This document shows positions 52,806-61,168 of a DNA stretch of 64,000 nucleotides, in pieces (position 1 is the stretch's first letter; each line of letters opens with the position of its first letter). Location: positions 104,523-168,522 of the forward strand of contig JUHI01000014.1 of the NCBI GenBank assembly GCA_000799755.1, in the 5' to 3' direction. The notes under the pieces were generated by a model that saw only the letters and a program-made list of their open reading frames with translations, made no database searches and was not told where the DNA came from. The stretch is from Martinezella tropici (GTDB lineage Bacteria; Pseudomonadota; Alphaproteobacteria; Rhizobiales; Rhizobiaceae). A program made the position numbers and the translations under genes.

Positions 52806-53830
52806 CCGGCGGGCCTTAGCAGATAGTGGCCGACACCCCAGACATCGCCCTTGTCATGCCCGAACAGGCCTGCCGTCGCCAGAAAGAAGAGCCGCCAGCG
52901 CCGCTGCCAAAGCGCGCTATCCCGTCCATAAACCCTAGCGAAGAGCGGCTGGATGCGATCGATCTCGCGGTCGAAGTTCGCAAGCCAGTCGAGGGCTGTG
53001 CGCCGATAGTGCAGGCCGGACCAGCGCCATTCGCGTTCGACAGAGAAGAGGTCGGCAAAACGGTGCGGCAGATCATGGGCGGGCATGATGCCGCCCGTGA
53101 AGAAATGACGGGCGATCCAATCGGCCGGATCGTCATGATTGAACCGATAGGAGCGATCCTTATGGGTGAACACATGCAGGAACAGTCTGCCATCGGGTTT
53201 TAACCAGCGGTGAACGTGCTCCAGCAATGTGCGCCAATTCGACATGTGCTCGAACATCTCGACCGAGACCACATGATCAAAACGTTCGCCGGTCTCGAAA
53301 TCGTTCATGTCCGCGGTGACGACGGTCAGATTGGAAAGGCCGCGCCTGGCGGCGATACCAAGAATGTATGCGCGTTGAGAGTTGGAGTTGGACACAGACG
53401 TAATACGCGAGTTCGGGAACTGCTGCGCGAGACAAAGTGACAGCGAACCCCAACCGCAACCAAGCTCCAGAACGCTCCTACCGTCCTCGATTCCCGCATG
53501 TTTGACCGTTTCGGCAAGGGCATAGGTTTCGGCTTCCGCCAGCGTCGTGTCTGTGCTTGGATAAAGGCAGCAGGAGTATTTTCTCTGTGACCCGAGTACC
53601 AGGCTGAAGAATTCCGCCGGCACCTCATAATGCTGCCGATTGGCCTCGTCGGTATGCGTTGCTATCGGGAAGCGATCCATCGTCTCGACAAAGGCACGTT
53701 CGGCGTCTTGCGGAGTTGCAGCCAATCGGCGTCTTGTGCGCCCGCAAAGGAAATCGATCCCGGCAAGCGTCATACCGTCGGTGAGCGGTACACGCTCGGC
53801 GGTGTTGATGGCAAAGGCCAGCATGCTCAT
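52802..53830 (-). CDS. Cyclopropane-fatty-acid-synthase-like methyltransferase (first)
   Basis: A 342-residue SAM-dependent methyltransferase. RQHYEVPAEFFSLVLGSQRK is the lipid-facing lid pattern of CFA synthases, SVLELGCGWGSLSL is SAM motif I, and VVSVEMFEHMSNW and RLFLHVFTHKD follow. It methylates unsaturated phospholipid acyl chains, giving cyclopropane or methylated products. It lies between the DUF1295 gene (three bases upstream) and the unrecognised membrane gene. It differs clearly from the second CFA-like gene at 57001, so the two probably do different chemistry. Confidence 0.9.
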   Translation of the reverse strand: MSMLAFAINTAERVPLTDGMTLAGIDFLCGRTRRRLAATPQDAERAFVETMDRFPIATHTDEANRQHYEVPAEFFSLVLGSQRKYSCCLYPSTDTTLAEAETYALAETVKHAGIEDGRSVLELGCGWGSLSLCLAQQFPNSRITSVSNSNSQRAYILGIAARRGLSNLTVVTADMNDFETGERFDHVVSVEMFEHMSNWRTLLEHVHRWLKPDGRLFLHVFTHKDRSYRFNHDDPADWIARHFFTGGIMPAHDLPHRFADLFSVEREWRWSGLHYRRTALDWLANFDREIDRIQPLFARVYGRDSALWQRRWRLFFLATAGLFGHDKGDVWGVGHYLLRPAG

Positions 53831-53832
53831 GG

Positions 53833-54654
53833 CTATTCTCCTGAAAGGCGGGATTGGGTTTTACGGGGGCCGGGGAAGAAGGCGTTGACACGCCGTTGCA
53901 GCGCACGAAACTTATCGCCGCGTGAGTGCAGCATATGCTCTTCGAGCGGTGGGATGCCTGAAACATGCACGAGAAGCCAGTACATCAGCGCCGGCGCGAG
54001 AAGCGATAACAGGCTCGAAAGCGATGTCGAGACGGCAAATGCCGGCCAGCAGCACCAGAAAAGCCATTCGAAAAAGTAGTTGGGATGGCGGGAATATCGC
54101 CAAAAGCCTACTTCGCAGACTTCGGTCTTCGCTTGCGGCTCCTTACGGAAGCGGGAGAGCTGTTCGTCCGAAATCGTCTCGCCGGCAAGTGCCGCTAAGG
54201 CGATGAACATTGCAAGGAAATCCTGTCCACCAGGAAAGGCCTCGTCGTTCGCTGCCGCGAGATAGATAGCGAGTACCAATATGAAGGCCGCCAAAGCCTG
54301 AACCTGAAGGAAGAGGAATAGCCGCCAGCCGGCACTATCACCCCAAGCCTCCATCAGTTTGGCATAGCGTGGATCCTCCTCGTCGGCGCCTTTGGTCCTC
54401 TTGCCTATATGCGAGCCGAGCCGCAACGCCCAGGCGGCCACAATGACAAGGATTGTCATGCGACGCCCGAACGCACCGTTGGCGAAGACCGCCGCAGTAA
54501 CGCCGCCAATGCCGACGGCGAAGGACCAGATGGTATCGATCCAGCCGCTGCGACCCGTCATGCGTTGGACCACCCAGGATGCTGCCATGGCCAGCGATAG
54601 ACCGACCGCCAAGACAACTAGAAGAAACCAATCCATCCATCCACCCGCGTTCAT
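53833..54654 (-). CDS. DUF1295 membrane protein (steroid 5-alpha-reductase-like)
   Basis: A protein of about 273 residues with some seven membrane helices and the DUF1295 signatures MTGRSGWIDTIWSFAVGIGG and FWRYSRHPNYFFEWLFW near the end. The family shares a fold with steroid 5-alpha-reductases and isoprenylcysteine methyltransferases. First gene of a minus-strand operon with the methyltransferase. An ECF-type promoter lies at 54705-54680. ATG at 54654 is chosen; ATG at 54636 is possible. Confidence 0.88.
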   Translation of the reverse strand: MNAGGWMDWFLLVVLAVGLSLAMAASWVVQRMTGRSGWIDTIWSFAVGIGGVTAAVFANGAFGRRMTILVIVAAWALRLGSHIGKRTKGADEEDPRYAKLMEAWGDSAGWRLFLFLQVQALAAFILVLAIYLAAANDEAFPGGQDFLAMFIALAALAGETISDEQLSRFRKEPQAKTEVCEVGFWRYSRHPNYFFEWLFWCCWPAFAVSTSLSSLLSLLAPALMYWLLVHVSGIPPLEEHMLHSRGDKFRALQRRVNAFFPGPRKTQSRLSGE

Positions 54655-54679
54655 GCACATCATCACGCTGATGCCGTAT

Positions 54680-54705
54680 TTACGGCGATCGCCCTGAACT
54701 GGTTT
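54680..54705 (-). promoter_or_regulatory. ECF-type promoter for the DUF1295 operon
   Basis: Minus strand: GAAACC, 16 bases, CGTA. The expected start of transcription is about 20 bases before the DUF1295 start. The -35 region (GCGAAACCAG) is identical to that of the divergent element at 54737. Confidence 0.7.
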
Positions 54706-54736
54706 CGCCACATCTCGAAAAAAATCTCGTTATGCG

Positions 54737-54762
54737 CGAAACCAGCCGCCGCCTCTTTCCGT
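54737..54762 (+). promoter_or_regulatory. ECF-type promoter for the amine-oxidase operon
   Basis: Plus strand: GAAACC, 16 bases, CGTA, about 50 bases before the amine-oxidase start. It mirrors the minus-strand element at 54705 and is related to the two at 59678-59731. Confidence 0.7.
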
Positions 54763-54810
54763 ATCTGTCTTACGAGCCAAAAGCTGAGCATTGGGAGAAG
54801 CGAGGATTTG

Positions 54811-56184
54811 ATGGATCATTGCGATCGGAACAGCGGCGAACGACGACTGAATATCGCGGTGATCGGCAGCGGCATTTCAGGGCTTTCGGCCGCCTGGCTT
54901 CTGTCGAAGCGTCACGACGTGACCGTTTTCGAAGCGAGCAATCGGCTGGGCGGTCACAGCAATACGGTGGAGTTCAATGGTGCTGTTGGCGCCATTGCCG
55001 TTGATACCGGCTTCATCGTCTATAACGAGGTCACCTATCCCAATCTGACCGCTCTGTTTCGGACGCTCGACGTGCCGACCGCCGCATCGAACATGTCGTT
55101 TGCAGTGTCGCTCGACGACGGCGCCTACGAATATTCCGGCGGTACGGGTCTCGGTCTTTTTGCGCAGAAATCCAATATCGTCAGCCCGCGCTTCTGGTCG
55201 ATGATGCGCGATCTGGTGCGCTTCTATCGCAATGCGCCGCGGGATCTGCCTGAGATGGCCGGTATTTCGCTCGACGATTACCTCTCTCGTAACGCCTATG
55301 GTCGCGCCTTTCGTGACGATCATCTTTATCCGATGGCATCGGCGATCTGGTCGACGCCCGCGATGCAGGTCGGTGCCTATCCGGCGGCAAGTTTCGTGCG
55401 TTTCTGCTGCAATCACGGCCTGCTTGAACTTTGGAACCGTCCGGTTTGGCGCACGGTGAAGGGCGGCAGCCGGGAATACGTGACGCGTATGGCAAGTCGT
55501 TTCGCCGGCCGCATCCGGTTATCGACGCGTGTGAAGGGCGTGCGCCGTGGGCCAAAGGGTGTCGAGCTCGATGATGGCAATGGAAGCCAGCAGACTTTCG
55601 ACGATGTCGTCATCGCCACCCATGCCGACCAGGCGCTTTCCATGTTGGTCGACGCCAGCGCCGAGGAAAAACGCATTCTCGGTGCCTTCCGCTATTCGCG
55701 TAACGAGGCCGTTCTGCATGGTGACATTACGTTGATGCCGAGGCGGCGGGCCGCCTGGTCGAGCTGGAACTATGTCGCCGAACGGTCGGGCGAGCCGAAC
55801 CAGCCATCGATCACCTACTGGATGAACAAGCTTCAGCCCTTGGGCGACGCGCCTCCGACTTTCGTGACACTCAATCCGCATCGCGCACCGCGCGAGGAGA
55901 GCGTAATCCGCCGTGAGATCTACGAACATCCCGTCTTCGATCTTGATACGGATCGGGCGCAAAGGGAAATCTGGTCGCTCCAGGGTGTGCGCAATACCTG
56001 GTTCTGCGGCGCTCATTTCGGTTCGGGATTCCACGAGGACGGCATCCAGGCAGGGCTCGCGGTTGCCGAAGATCTTGGTGGGTTGCGGCGGCCCTGGCAG
56101 GTCGCGCAGGAAAGCGCCCGTATCGTCCGAACACCGATTACGAGGCCGACCGGGCTGCCCGCCGACCTGGAGGTGAGTGCATGA
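54811..56184 (+). CDS. FAD-dependent amine-oxidase-like protein of the lipid cluster
   Basis: A 457-residue flavoprotein. The FAD-binding start is IAVIGSGISGLSAAWLLS, then FEASNRLGGHSNTVEF, with a C-terminal GAHFGSGFHEDGIQAGLAVA FAD segment. It belongs to the group found beside DUF1365 and CFA-like genes and is often described as a cyclopropane fatty-acid-related oxidoreductase or desaturase. ATG at 54811 follows GAGGATTTG. It overlaps the DUF1365 gene by four bases. A dehydrogenation of a methylated acyl chain is plausible. Confidence 0.9.
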   Translation: MDHCDRNSGERRLNIAVIGSGISGLSAAWLLSKRHDVTVFEASNRLGGHSNTVEFNGAVGAIAVDTGFIVYNEVTYPNLTALFRTLDVPTAASNMSFAVSLDDGAYEYSGGTGLGLFAQKSNIVSPRFWSMMRDLVRFYRNAPRDLPEMAGISLDDYLSRNAYGRAFRDDHLYPMASAIWSTPAMQVGAYPAASFVRFCCNHGLLELWNRPVWRTVKGGSREYVTRMASRFAGRIRLSTRVKGVRRGPKGVELDDGNGSQQTFDDVVIATHADQALSMLVDASAEEKRILGAFRYSRNEAVLHGDITLMPRRRAAWSSWNYVAERSGEPNQPSITYWMNKLQPLGDAPPTFVTLNPHRAPREESVIRREIYEHPVFDLDTDRAQREIWSLQGVRNTWFCGAHFGSGFHEDGIQAGLAVAEDLGGLRRPWQVAQESARIVRTPITRPTGLPADLEVSA

Positions 56185-57014
56185 GCGCGGAACTTCGCTC
56201 GGCGCTTTTCCCCGGCTGCGTCACCCATGCGCGATTAAAGCCGAAGCAGCACAGGCTCAGCTACCGCATCTATTCGCTGTTGATCGACCTGGATGAGCTC
56301 GATGAAATGGACAGGCGGCTGAGGCTGCTATCGGTCGACCGGTTCAATCTGTTCTCTTTCCATCGCAAGGATCGTGGAGACGGTTCTGGGTCGGACCTCA
56401 GGAAGCAGGTGGAAAAATGTATGCGTGAAGCCGGCATCGAGCCGGACGGCGGACCTATCCGGCTGCTCACCATGCCGCGCCTGCTCGGCTGGGCTTTCAA
56501 TCCGCTCAGCGTCTTCTTCTGCTATGCGAGTGATGCGTCGCTGAAAGCCATCCTCTGGGAGGTCGACAACACCTTCGGCGAGCGCCACGGCTATATGATT
56601 CCTGTTCAAGCGGATGGTGCCAAGGAGATCGTTCAGGAATGCGACAAGGCCTTCTATGTCTCGCCTTTCATGGACATGGACCTTCGCTACAAGTTCCGGA
56701 TATTGCCGCCGGACGACACGCTATCGATCTGGATCGCGGCATTCGATCGCGAGGGCCTCGTGTTGACCGCCAGGCATCTGGCGCGCCGCACGAGGCTGAC
56801 GGATGCGGCGCTTCTCAAGGCGTTTTTTGCAATCCCCTTCCTAACGCTACGCGTCGTCGGCGGCATCCATTGGGAAGCGCTGAAGATCTGGTTGAAGGGC
56901 GTTGGCTTGCGCGTCCATCCGCTTCCCCCGGAAAATCCTGTTTCATTCGTCCGCCCATCACCTGCTGAAGGGAAGGCACCCCATTCGAAGGTTGATGTTC
57001 ATGAGCCCGTTTGA
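56181..57014 (+). CDS. DUF1365 protein
   Basis: A 277-residue protein with the DUF1365 landmarks: FPGCVTHARLKPKQHRLSYR, RLLTMPRLLGWAFNPLSVFF, VDNTFGERHGYMIP and KAFYVSPFMDMDLRYKFRI. No catalytic mechanism is established for the family, but it regularly accompanies CFA-like methyltransferases and the amine-oxidase-like flavoprotein, as here. Overlaps both neighbours (4 and 14 bases). Confidence 0.92.
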   Translation: MSAELRSALFPGCVTHARLKPKQHRLSYRIYSLLIDLDELDEMDRRLRLLSVDRFNLFSFHRKDRGDGSGSDLRKQVEKCMREAGIEPDGGPIRLLTMPRLLGWAFNPLSVFFCYASDASLKAILWEVDNTFGERHGYMIPVQADGAKEIVQECDKAFYVSPFMDMDLRYKFRILPPDDTLSIWIAAFDREGLVLTARHLARRTRLTDAALLKAFFAIPFLTLRVVGGIHWEALKIWLKGVGLRVHPLPPENPVSFVRPSPAEGKAPHSKVDVHEPV

Positions 57015-58233
57015 CGATGTTTCGCACGCCTCGCTTCGTCTGCCGCAAAGCACTGATAGACCTGGCCTTGCGGGACAACTGCTGCTCAAATTGCTGCGCG
57101 ATATTCGCTACGGCCATCTGAAGATCATTTTGCCATCCGGGGGGCTGGTCGAGAAGTACGGCACCGAGCCGGGACCGGAGGCGGTCATCGTCATCAGGCG
57201 CTGGCGCATGCTGCGCCGCCTTGTCGCCGCGGGCGATATCGGCTTTGCGGAAGCCTATATCGAGGAGGATTGGACAACTCCGGATCTAACGGCAGTGATC
57301 CGCTTTGCCGCCAGGAACGCTGATGCCCTCGCACCGACCATCGCAGGAAGTCCGCTGGTGCGGCTTTTCAACCGGGCAAAACATTTGCTCAATGCGAATA
57401 CGAAGCACGGCAGCAGGCGCAATATCGAGGCGCACTACGATCTTGGAAACGCGTTCTACAGGGAATGGCTGGATCCCTCGATGCTTTATTCGTCCGGAAT
57501 ATTCGACGATTCGACGCCAACCCTTGAAGCTGCGCAACGGAAGAAACTTGAGCGTGTTCTTGAAAAGCTAGATCTCGATCGCAGCGAAAGCGTGCTTGAG
57601 ATCGGCTGTGGCTGGGGCGCGCTTGCCGTATTTCTGGCGGGCCGGGCAAATGCGAAGGTGACGGGTATTACCTTGTCACCTTCGCAGCTCGCCTGGGCGA
57701 AGGAAGCAGTCGACGCGGCCGGCAAATCGGATCAGGTCGACTTGCGCCTTCAGGATTATCGCGACCTCAGCGGGCAATTCGACCGCATCGTTTCGATCGA
57801 AATGTTCGAAGCAGTCGGCGAGGCGTATTGGCCGAGCTATTTCGCAACGCTCAGGCGCTGTCTCAGGCCCGGCGGCCGGGTCGTACTGCAGATCATCTCG
57901 ATCGAAGAAGAACGCTTCAAATCCTATCGGCGCGGTTCGGATTTTATCCAGAAATACATTTTCCCGGGCGGCTTCCTGCCTTCGGATTCAGCCTTGTCGG
58001 CTGCAGCCTCAAAGGCGGGCTTCGTACTTACGGCGAGAGAGCATTTCGGCAAATCCTATGCCCGGACACTCGCCGACTGGCGCGTACGCTTCCACGCTCA
58101 TTGGCCGGCGATCGCCGCACTCGGCTTCGACGAGCGGTTCCGGCGTCTCTGGCACTACTACCTTTGCTATTGCGAGGCCGGCTTCGAGGAGGGGAGCATC
58201 GATGTCGGACTGTATACGCTCGAACACGCGTGA
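57001..58233 (+). CDS. Cyclopropane-fatty-acid synthase (second)
   Basis: A protein of about 410 residues, the normal length for bacterial CFA synthases. EAHYDLGNAFYREWLDPSML is the substrate lid, VLEIGCGWGALAVFLAGRAN is SAM motif I, then IVSIEMFEAVGEAYWPSYF and QKYIFPGGFLPS follow. It adds a methylene group from SAM across a double bond in membrane phospholipids. ATG at 57001 is chosen; ATG at 56995 is also possible. It is coupled to the DUF1365 gene. Confidence 0.92.
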   Translation: MSPFDDVSHASLRLPQSTDRPGLAGQLLLKLLRDIRYGHLKIILPSGGLVEKYGTEPGPEAVIVIRRWRMLRRLVAAGDIGFAEAYIEEDWTTPDLTAVIRFAARNADALAPTIAGSPLVRLFNRAKHLLNANTKHGSRRNIEAHYDLGNAFYREWLDPSMLYSSGIFDDSTPTLEAAQRKKLERVLEKLDLDRSESVLEIGCGWGALAVFLAGRANAKVTGITLSPSQLAWAKEAVDAAGKSDQVDLRLQDYRDLSGQFDRIVSIEMFEAVGEAYWPSYFATLRRCLRPGGRVVLQIISIEEERFKSYRRGSDFIQKYIFPGGFLPSDSALSAAASKAGFVLTAREHFGKSYARTLADWRVRFHAHWPAIAALGFDERFRRLWHYYLCYCEAGFEEGSIDVGLYTLEHA

Positions 58234-58261
58234 GTGCGCGAAGCCAAAGGGAGCCCTGCCT

Positions 58262-58633
58262 GTGAGACCGATGATTGGCGCCTTTGCATGTCTGCTGATG
58301 GCATTTGGAGCGGTCGCGCAAGCCGCTGATATCGAGGGCCAATGGGCTCGCGGAGACGGCAACGCCAAAGTCAGGATTGCGCCCTGCGGAACCAACATCT
58401 GTGCGGTGAATACCTGGATAAAGCCAGGTACGCCGAGAGAAAAGGCGGGCGACAGGCTGGTAATGACGATCAAGGCTGGCGCAGATGGCGTCTACACCGG
58501 CAAAGCCTTCGACCCTCAGCGCGATCTGACCTACAGGATCACAGTGACGGTAACCGGCGATCACATGGCGACGAGGGGGTGTGTGATCGCCGGGCTGATA
58601 TGCAGGGGTGTCGATTGGACGCGGATCAATTGA
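58262..58633 (+). CDS. Exported DUF2147 protein
   Basis: A 123-residue periplasmic protein. The GTG at 58262 (GGGAG eight bases before) gives a signal peptide of about 20 residues ending VAQA. The mature domain starts ADIEGQWARGDGNAKVRIAP and ends VIAGLICRGVDWTRI, the DUF2147 pattern, with four cysteines that may pair. Function unknown. It lies 28 bases after the CFA synthase in the same operon. Confidence 0.82.
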   Translation: MRPMIGAFACLLMAFGAVAQAADIEGQWARGDGNAKVRIAPCGTNICAVNTWIKPGTPREKAGDRLVMTIKAGADGVYTGKAFDPQRDLTYRITVTVTGDHMATRGCVIAGLICRGVDWTRIN

Positions 58634-58665
58634 TTGGCTGACGGCGTGTCGCGAAGGAGATTGCG

Positions 58666-59085
58666 GTGAAGACCTATGTTGTCGCCTACCTCACTACCTT
58701 GATCGTGTTCGTCGCGATCGATTTCATCTGGTTGAGCAGCATGGCGGACCGGCTATACCGGCCTCTGCTCGGAGACATGCTGGCAAGTGGCTTTCGGCTG
58801 GCGCCCGCCATCGCGTTCTATCTGATATACGCGCTTGGGCTGACTGCTCTTGCCGTGCGGCCCGGTTTGCTGGCCGGATCACCGCAGATGGCGGTCGTTT
58901 GCGGCGCGATGCTCGGCTTTACGGCCTATGCTACCTATGACCTGACCAACCAGGCGACGCTCAGAAACTGGTCGACCATTCTGACCATAGCCGACCTTCT
59001 TTGGGGAACCGCCCTCTCGGGGGTTGCCGCCGGAATTGGCCAATGGGTGACCGAGCGTCTGCTCGGGCCTATCGGACATAGCTGA
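58666..59085 (+). CDS. DUF2177 membrane protein
   Basis: A 139-residue protein with four membrane helices (VVAYLTTLIVFVAIDFIWLS; LAPAIAFYLIYALGLTALAV; MAVVCGAMLGFTAYATYDLT; ADLLWGTALSGVAAGIGQWV). This matches DUF2177, a small membrane family without known function that is common near DUF1295/CFA genes. GTG at 58666 follows GAAGGAGATTGCG. Last gene of the plus-strand operon; it converges with the TspO gene. Confidence 0.88.
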   Translation: MKTYVVAYLTTLIVFVAIDFIWLSSMADRLYRPLLGDMLASGFRLAPAIAFYLIYALGLTALAVRPGLLAGSPQMAVVCGAMLGFTAYATYDLTNQATLRNWSTILTIADLLWGTALSGVAAGIGQWVTERLLGPIGHS

Positions 59086-59100
59086 CAGGCCCGCCCGCGC

Positions 59101-59598
59101 TCAGCCATTCAGCCTCCAGATCTCGAAATTGAGTGCGAAGGCGAAGGCGACCCAGAATGCAAGAGGTAGCAGAGCGTAAGCTGCGAGCCGATCGAGGCGA
59201 TGGAACCTGCGGATTGTCTCAAGGATCAAGATCCATTGCGGGATGATGTCCACGAGGCCGAGCGCCGGACTATGGAGCGCAAAGAAAGCCCATGACCACG
59301 CCGCATTGAAGGTGAGCTGCAGGTAGAAGCAGATGAACGCGGGCGATCGTCCCCGAGCCTCGGCGGGAAGCATCCATATCCGCCAGACCGCAAGGGCCAT
59401 GAGTGCATAAAGGCAGGTCCAGACCGGTCCGAAGATCCAGTTGGGCGGATTGAAAACCGGCTTGACGAGGCCTGCATACCAGCCGGGAATGTTTGGGAAG
59501 GTCGCCCACTGTCCGAGCAGAAGAACGATGATGACCGGGGCGACCGCTATGCCGGCCTTCATCCAGGATTCTTGTCGTTTCATTGTGTCATGCGGCAT
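59101..59598 (-). CDS. TspO/MBR-family protein
   Basis: A 165-residue protein with five membrane helices. It has WYAGLVKPVFNPPNWIFGPV, the conserved TspO sequence, then WTCLYALMALAVWRIWML, QLTFNAAWSWAFFALHSPAL and a C-terminal LPLAFWVAFAFALNFEIWRL. TspO proteins bind porphyrins or cholesterol-like compounds and are linked to photooxidative stress in other alphaproteobacteria. It is preceded on its strand by an ECF-type promoter that sits back to back with the rpoE promoter. Confidence 0.92.
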   Translation of the reverse strand: MPHDTMKRQESWMKAGIAVAPVIIVLLLGQWATFPNIPGWYAGLVKPVFNPPNWIFGPVWTCLYALMALAVWRIWMLPAEARGRSPAFICFYLQLTFNAAWSWAFFALHSPALGLVDIIPQWILILETIRRFHRLDRLAAYALLPLAFWVAFAFALNFEIWRLNG

Positions 59599-59677
59599 CG
59601 TGTTCTCTCTTCCGACAGTGCCCGCTTGACGTGTCGCTTGCTAAGGCACGTTATTTCTTTCTAGTCTTCAAATCTGA

Positions 59678-59703
59678 TACGTGAATTTTCCCGGGCCGGA
59701 TCA
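59678..59703 (-). promoter_or_regulatory. ECF (RpoE-type) promoter of the TspO gene
   Basis: Minus strand: TGATCC, 16 bases, CGTA. The -35 is the motif I recall for the RpoE-ChrR group. It lies about 80 bases before the TspO start. Confidence 0.75.
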
Positions 59704-59705
59704 CG

Positions 59706-59731
59706 GGATCCAAGTGGCACCGCCCGTCGTA
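59706..59731 (+). promoter_or_regulatory. ECF (RpoE-type) promoter of rpoE-chrR
   Basis: GGATCC, 16 bases, CGTA. Transcription from it would start near 59738-59740, so translation is more likely to begin at the GTG at 59815 than at the ATG at 59740. Confidence 0.7.
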
Positions 59732-59814
59732 GAAAGCGCATGAATGTTTCAGCACAGCCGATCGATAGCCATGGCGGACCAGACAGCATCTTTTCCTTTC
59801 ATGGGAGACGAGCG

Positions 59815-60393
59815 GTGACGATATTGTCCGATCGCGAGTTGCTATCGCGGGAAGCGATCAACCAACTGGTTTTGGCGATCGCAACAAGACAGGATCGTCA
59901 GGCTTTCGCCGAGCTGTTCAATTTTGCAGCGCCCAGGATCAAGGCGTTCATGATGCGCTCGGGGTCCCCGCCTGAAGTGGCGGAAGAAATAGCCCAGGAA
60001 GCGATGCTCCTGGTCTGGCGCAAGGCCTCCTATTTCGATCCCGCACGCGCAGGCGCGATGACATGGATCTTTACGATCGCACGGAATTTGCGCATCGACT
60101 TCCAGCGGAAGGCCCAAACGCTCAAGCAGGCTTCCGGGAGCGAGCCGGACGAATATCAGCCATCGGAACCGACGCCGGAGGAGATCCTCGTCGTCAGGGC
60201 GGATGAAGATAGGGTCCGGGCCGCGCTGCAGGCGCTCAGTTCGGAACAAGAGGAAATCATCAGATTGTCCTTTTTTCGTGATCGTCCTCATTCCGAAATC
60301 GCCAAGGAACTGGATCTGCCGCTTGGGACAGTGAAATCACGTATCAGACGTGCGCTTGGCAGGTTGAGGGACATGCTGGAAGAAACACTATGA
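59815..60393 (+). CDS. rpoE: ECF sigma factor RpoE (RpoE-ChrR type)
   Basis: A sigma factor of about 192 residues from GTG at 59815 (GGGAGACGAGCG upstream); an in-frame ATG at 59740 would add 25. Region 2 has PEVAEEIAQEAMLLVWRKAS and MTWIFTIARNLRIDFQRKAQ; region 4 has ALQALSSEQEEIIRLSFFRD and PLGTVKSRIRRALGRLRDM. It overlaps chrR by four bases. In Rhodobacter this sigma is freed by singlet oxygen and turns on lipid and repair genes, matching the genes around it. Confidence 0.92.
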   Translation: MTILSDRELLSREAINQLVLAIATRQDRQAFAELFNFAAPRIKAFMMRSGSPPEVAEEIAQEAMLLVWRKASYFDPARAGAMTWIFTIARNLRIDFQRKAQTLKQASGSEPDEYQPSEPTPEEILVVRADEDRVRAALQALSSEQEEIIRLSFFRDRPHSEIAKELDLPLGTVKSRIRRALGRLRDMLEETL

Positions 60394-61043
60394 CGATTAA
60401 TCACCATCCCAGCGACCAAACACTCCTGCGCTTTGCCGCAGGCACGTTGCCTGCCGGTCCAGCACTCGTGGTCTCCACCCATCTGAGCGGCTGCCCGTTC
60501 TGTCAGAGGCGGCTGGCGGCCTTCGAGGCCGTCGGCGGCGATATCCTGACACGAACGCGACCCGAAGCCCTCTCGTCGGATGCTCTCGAGCGCACCCTTG
60601 CCCGTCTGGACTTGAGCCATCGGGTGACCGCCATCAGCCCTCGGCCGTCGCCACGCATATCCATCGACGGGCTCGCCCTTCCAAGCACATTGAACGATTG
60701 CAAAGTGGGTCCCTGGCGTACCGTCGGGGCGGGGGTCAAGCTCAGCCGCCTTGTCGTGCCGCATGCACCCGCAGCGAACGTCATCCTGCTGAAAGTAAAA
60801 GCGAACAAGCGCATGCCAGCGCATGGTCATACGGATCTGGAAGTGACGCAGGTTCTGAAAGGATCGTTCTCCGATGGCGATAATCGCTATCAGCCGGGAG
60901 ACTTCGTCGAGGGCGATGACGAGACGGATCATAGCCCGGTCATAGGCAGCGAAGGCGAATGTATTTCGTTGGCGGCCATCGAAGGACATGTCCGGTTTCA
61001 TGGCTTCCTCGGGAAGCTCATACAACCTTTTGTCCGCATCTGA
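60390..61043 (+). CDS. chrR: ChrR-type zinc anti-sigma factor
   Basis: A 217-residue protein. The N-terminal zinc site has His6, His31, Cys35 and Cys38, the same numbering as Rhodobacter ChrR. The C-terminal cupin has His145, His147, Glu151 and His181 in RMPAHGHTDLE and DDETDH, exactly four residues later than in that protein. It holds RpoE through the zinc domain, and the cupin part is needed for release by singlet oxygen. All eight ligands are intact, so the switch should be functional. Confidence 0.96.
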   Translation: MTINHHPSDQTLLRFAAGTLPAGPALVVSTHLSGCPFCQRRLAAFEAVGGDILTRTRPEALSSDALERTLARLDLSHRVTAISPRPSPRISIDGLALPSTLNDCKVGPWRTVGAGVKLSRLVVPHAPAANVILLKVKANKRMPAHGHTDLEVTQVLKGSFSDGDNRYQPGDFVEGDDETDHSPVIGSEGECISLAAIEGHVRFHGFLGKLIQPFVRI

Positions 61044-61168
61044 ATGACGCGCGCCTGAAACGAAGTGCGCCAAGGCTTGTCTCCCCGCTGGCGGTTTGCC
61101 AATTGTTCGGGGAGCGGATATCACGCGATCCAAAATCGCCCTTTCGGGGGACTTTCCGGCGGCGACGC

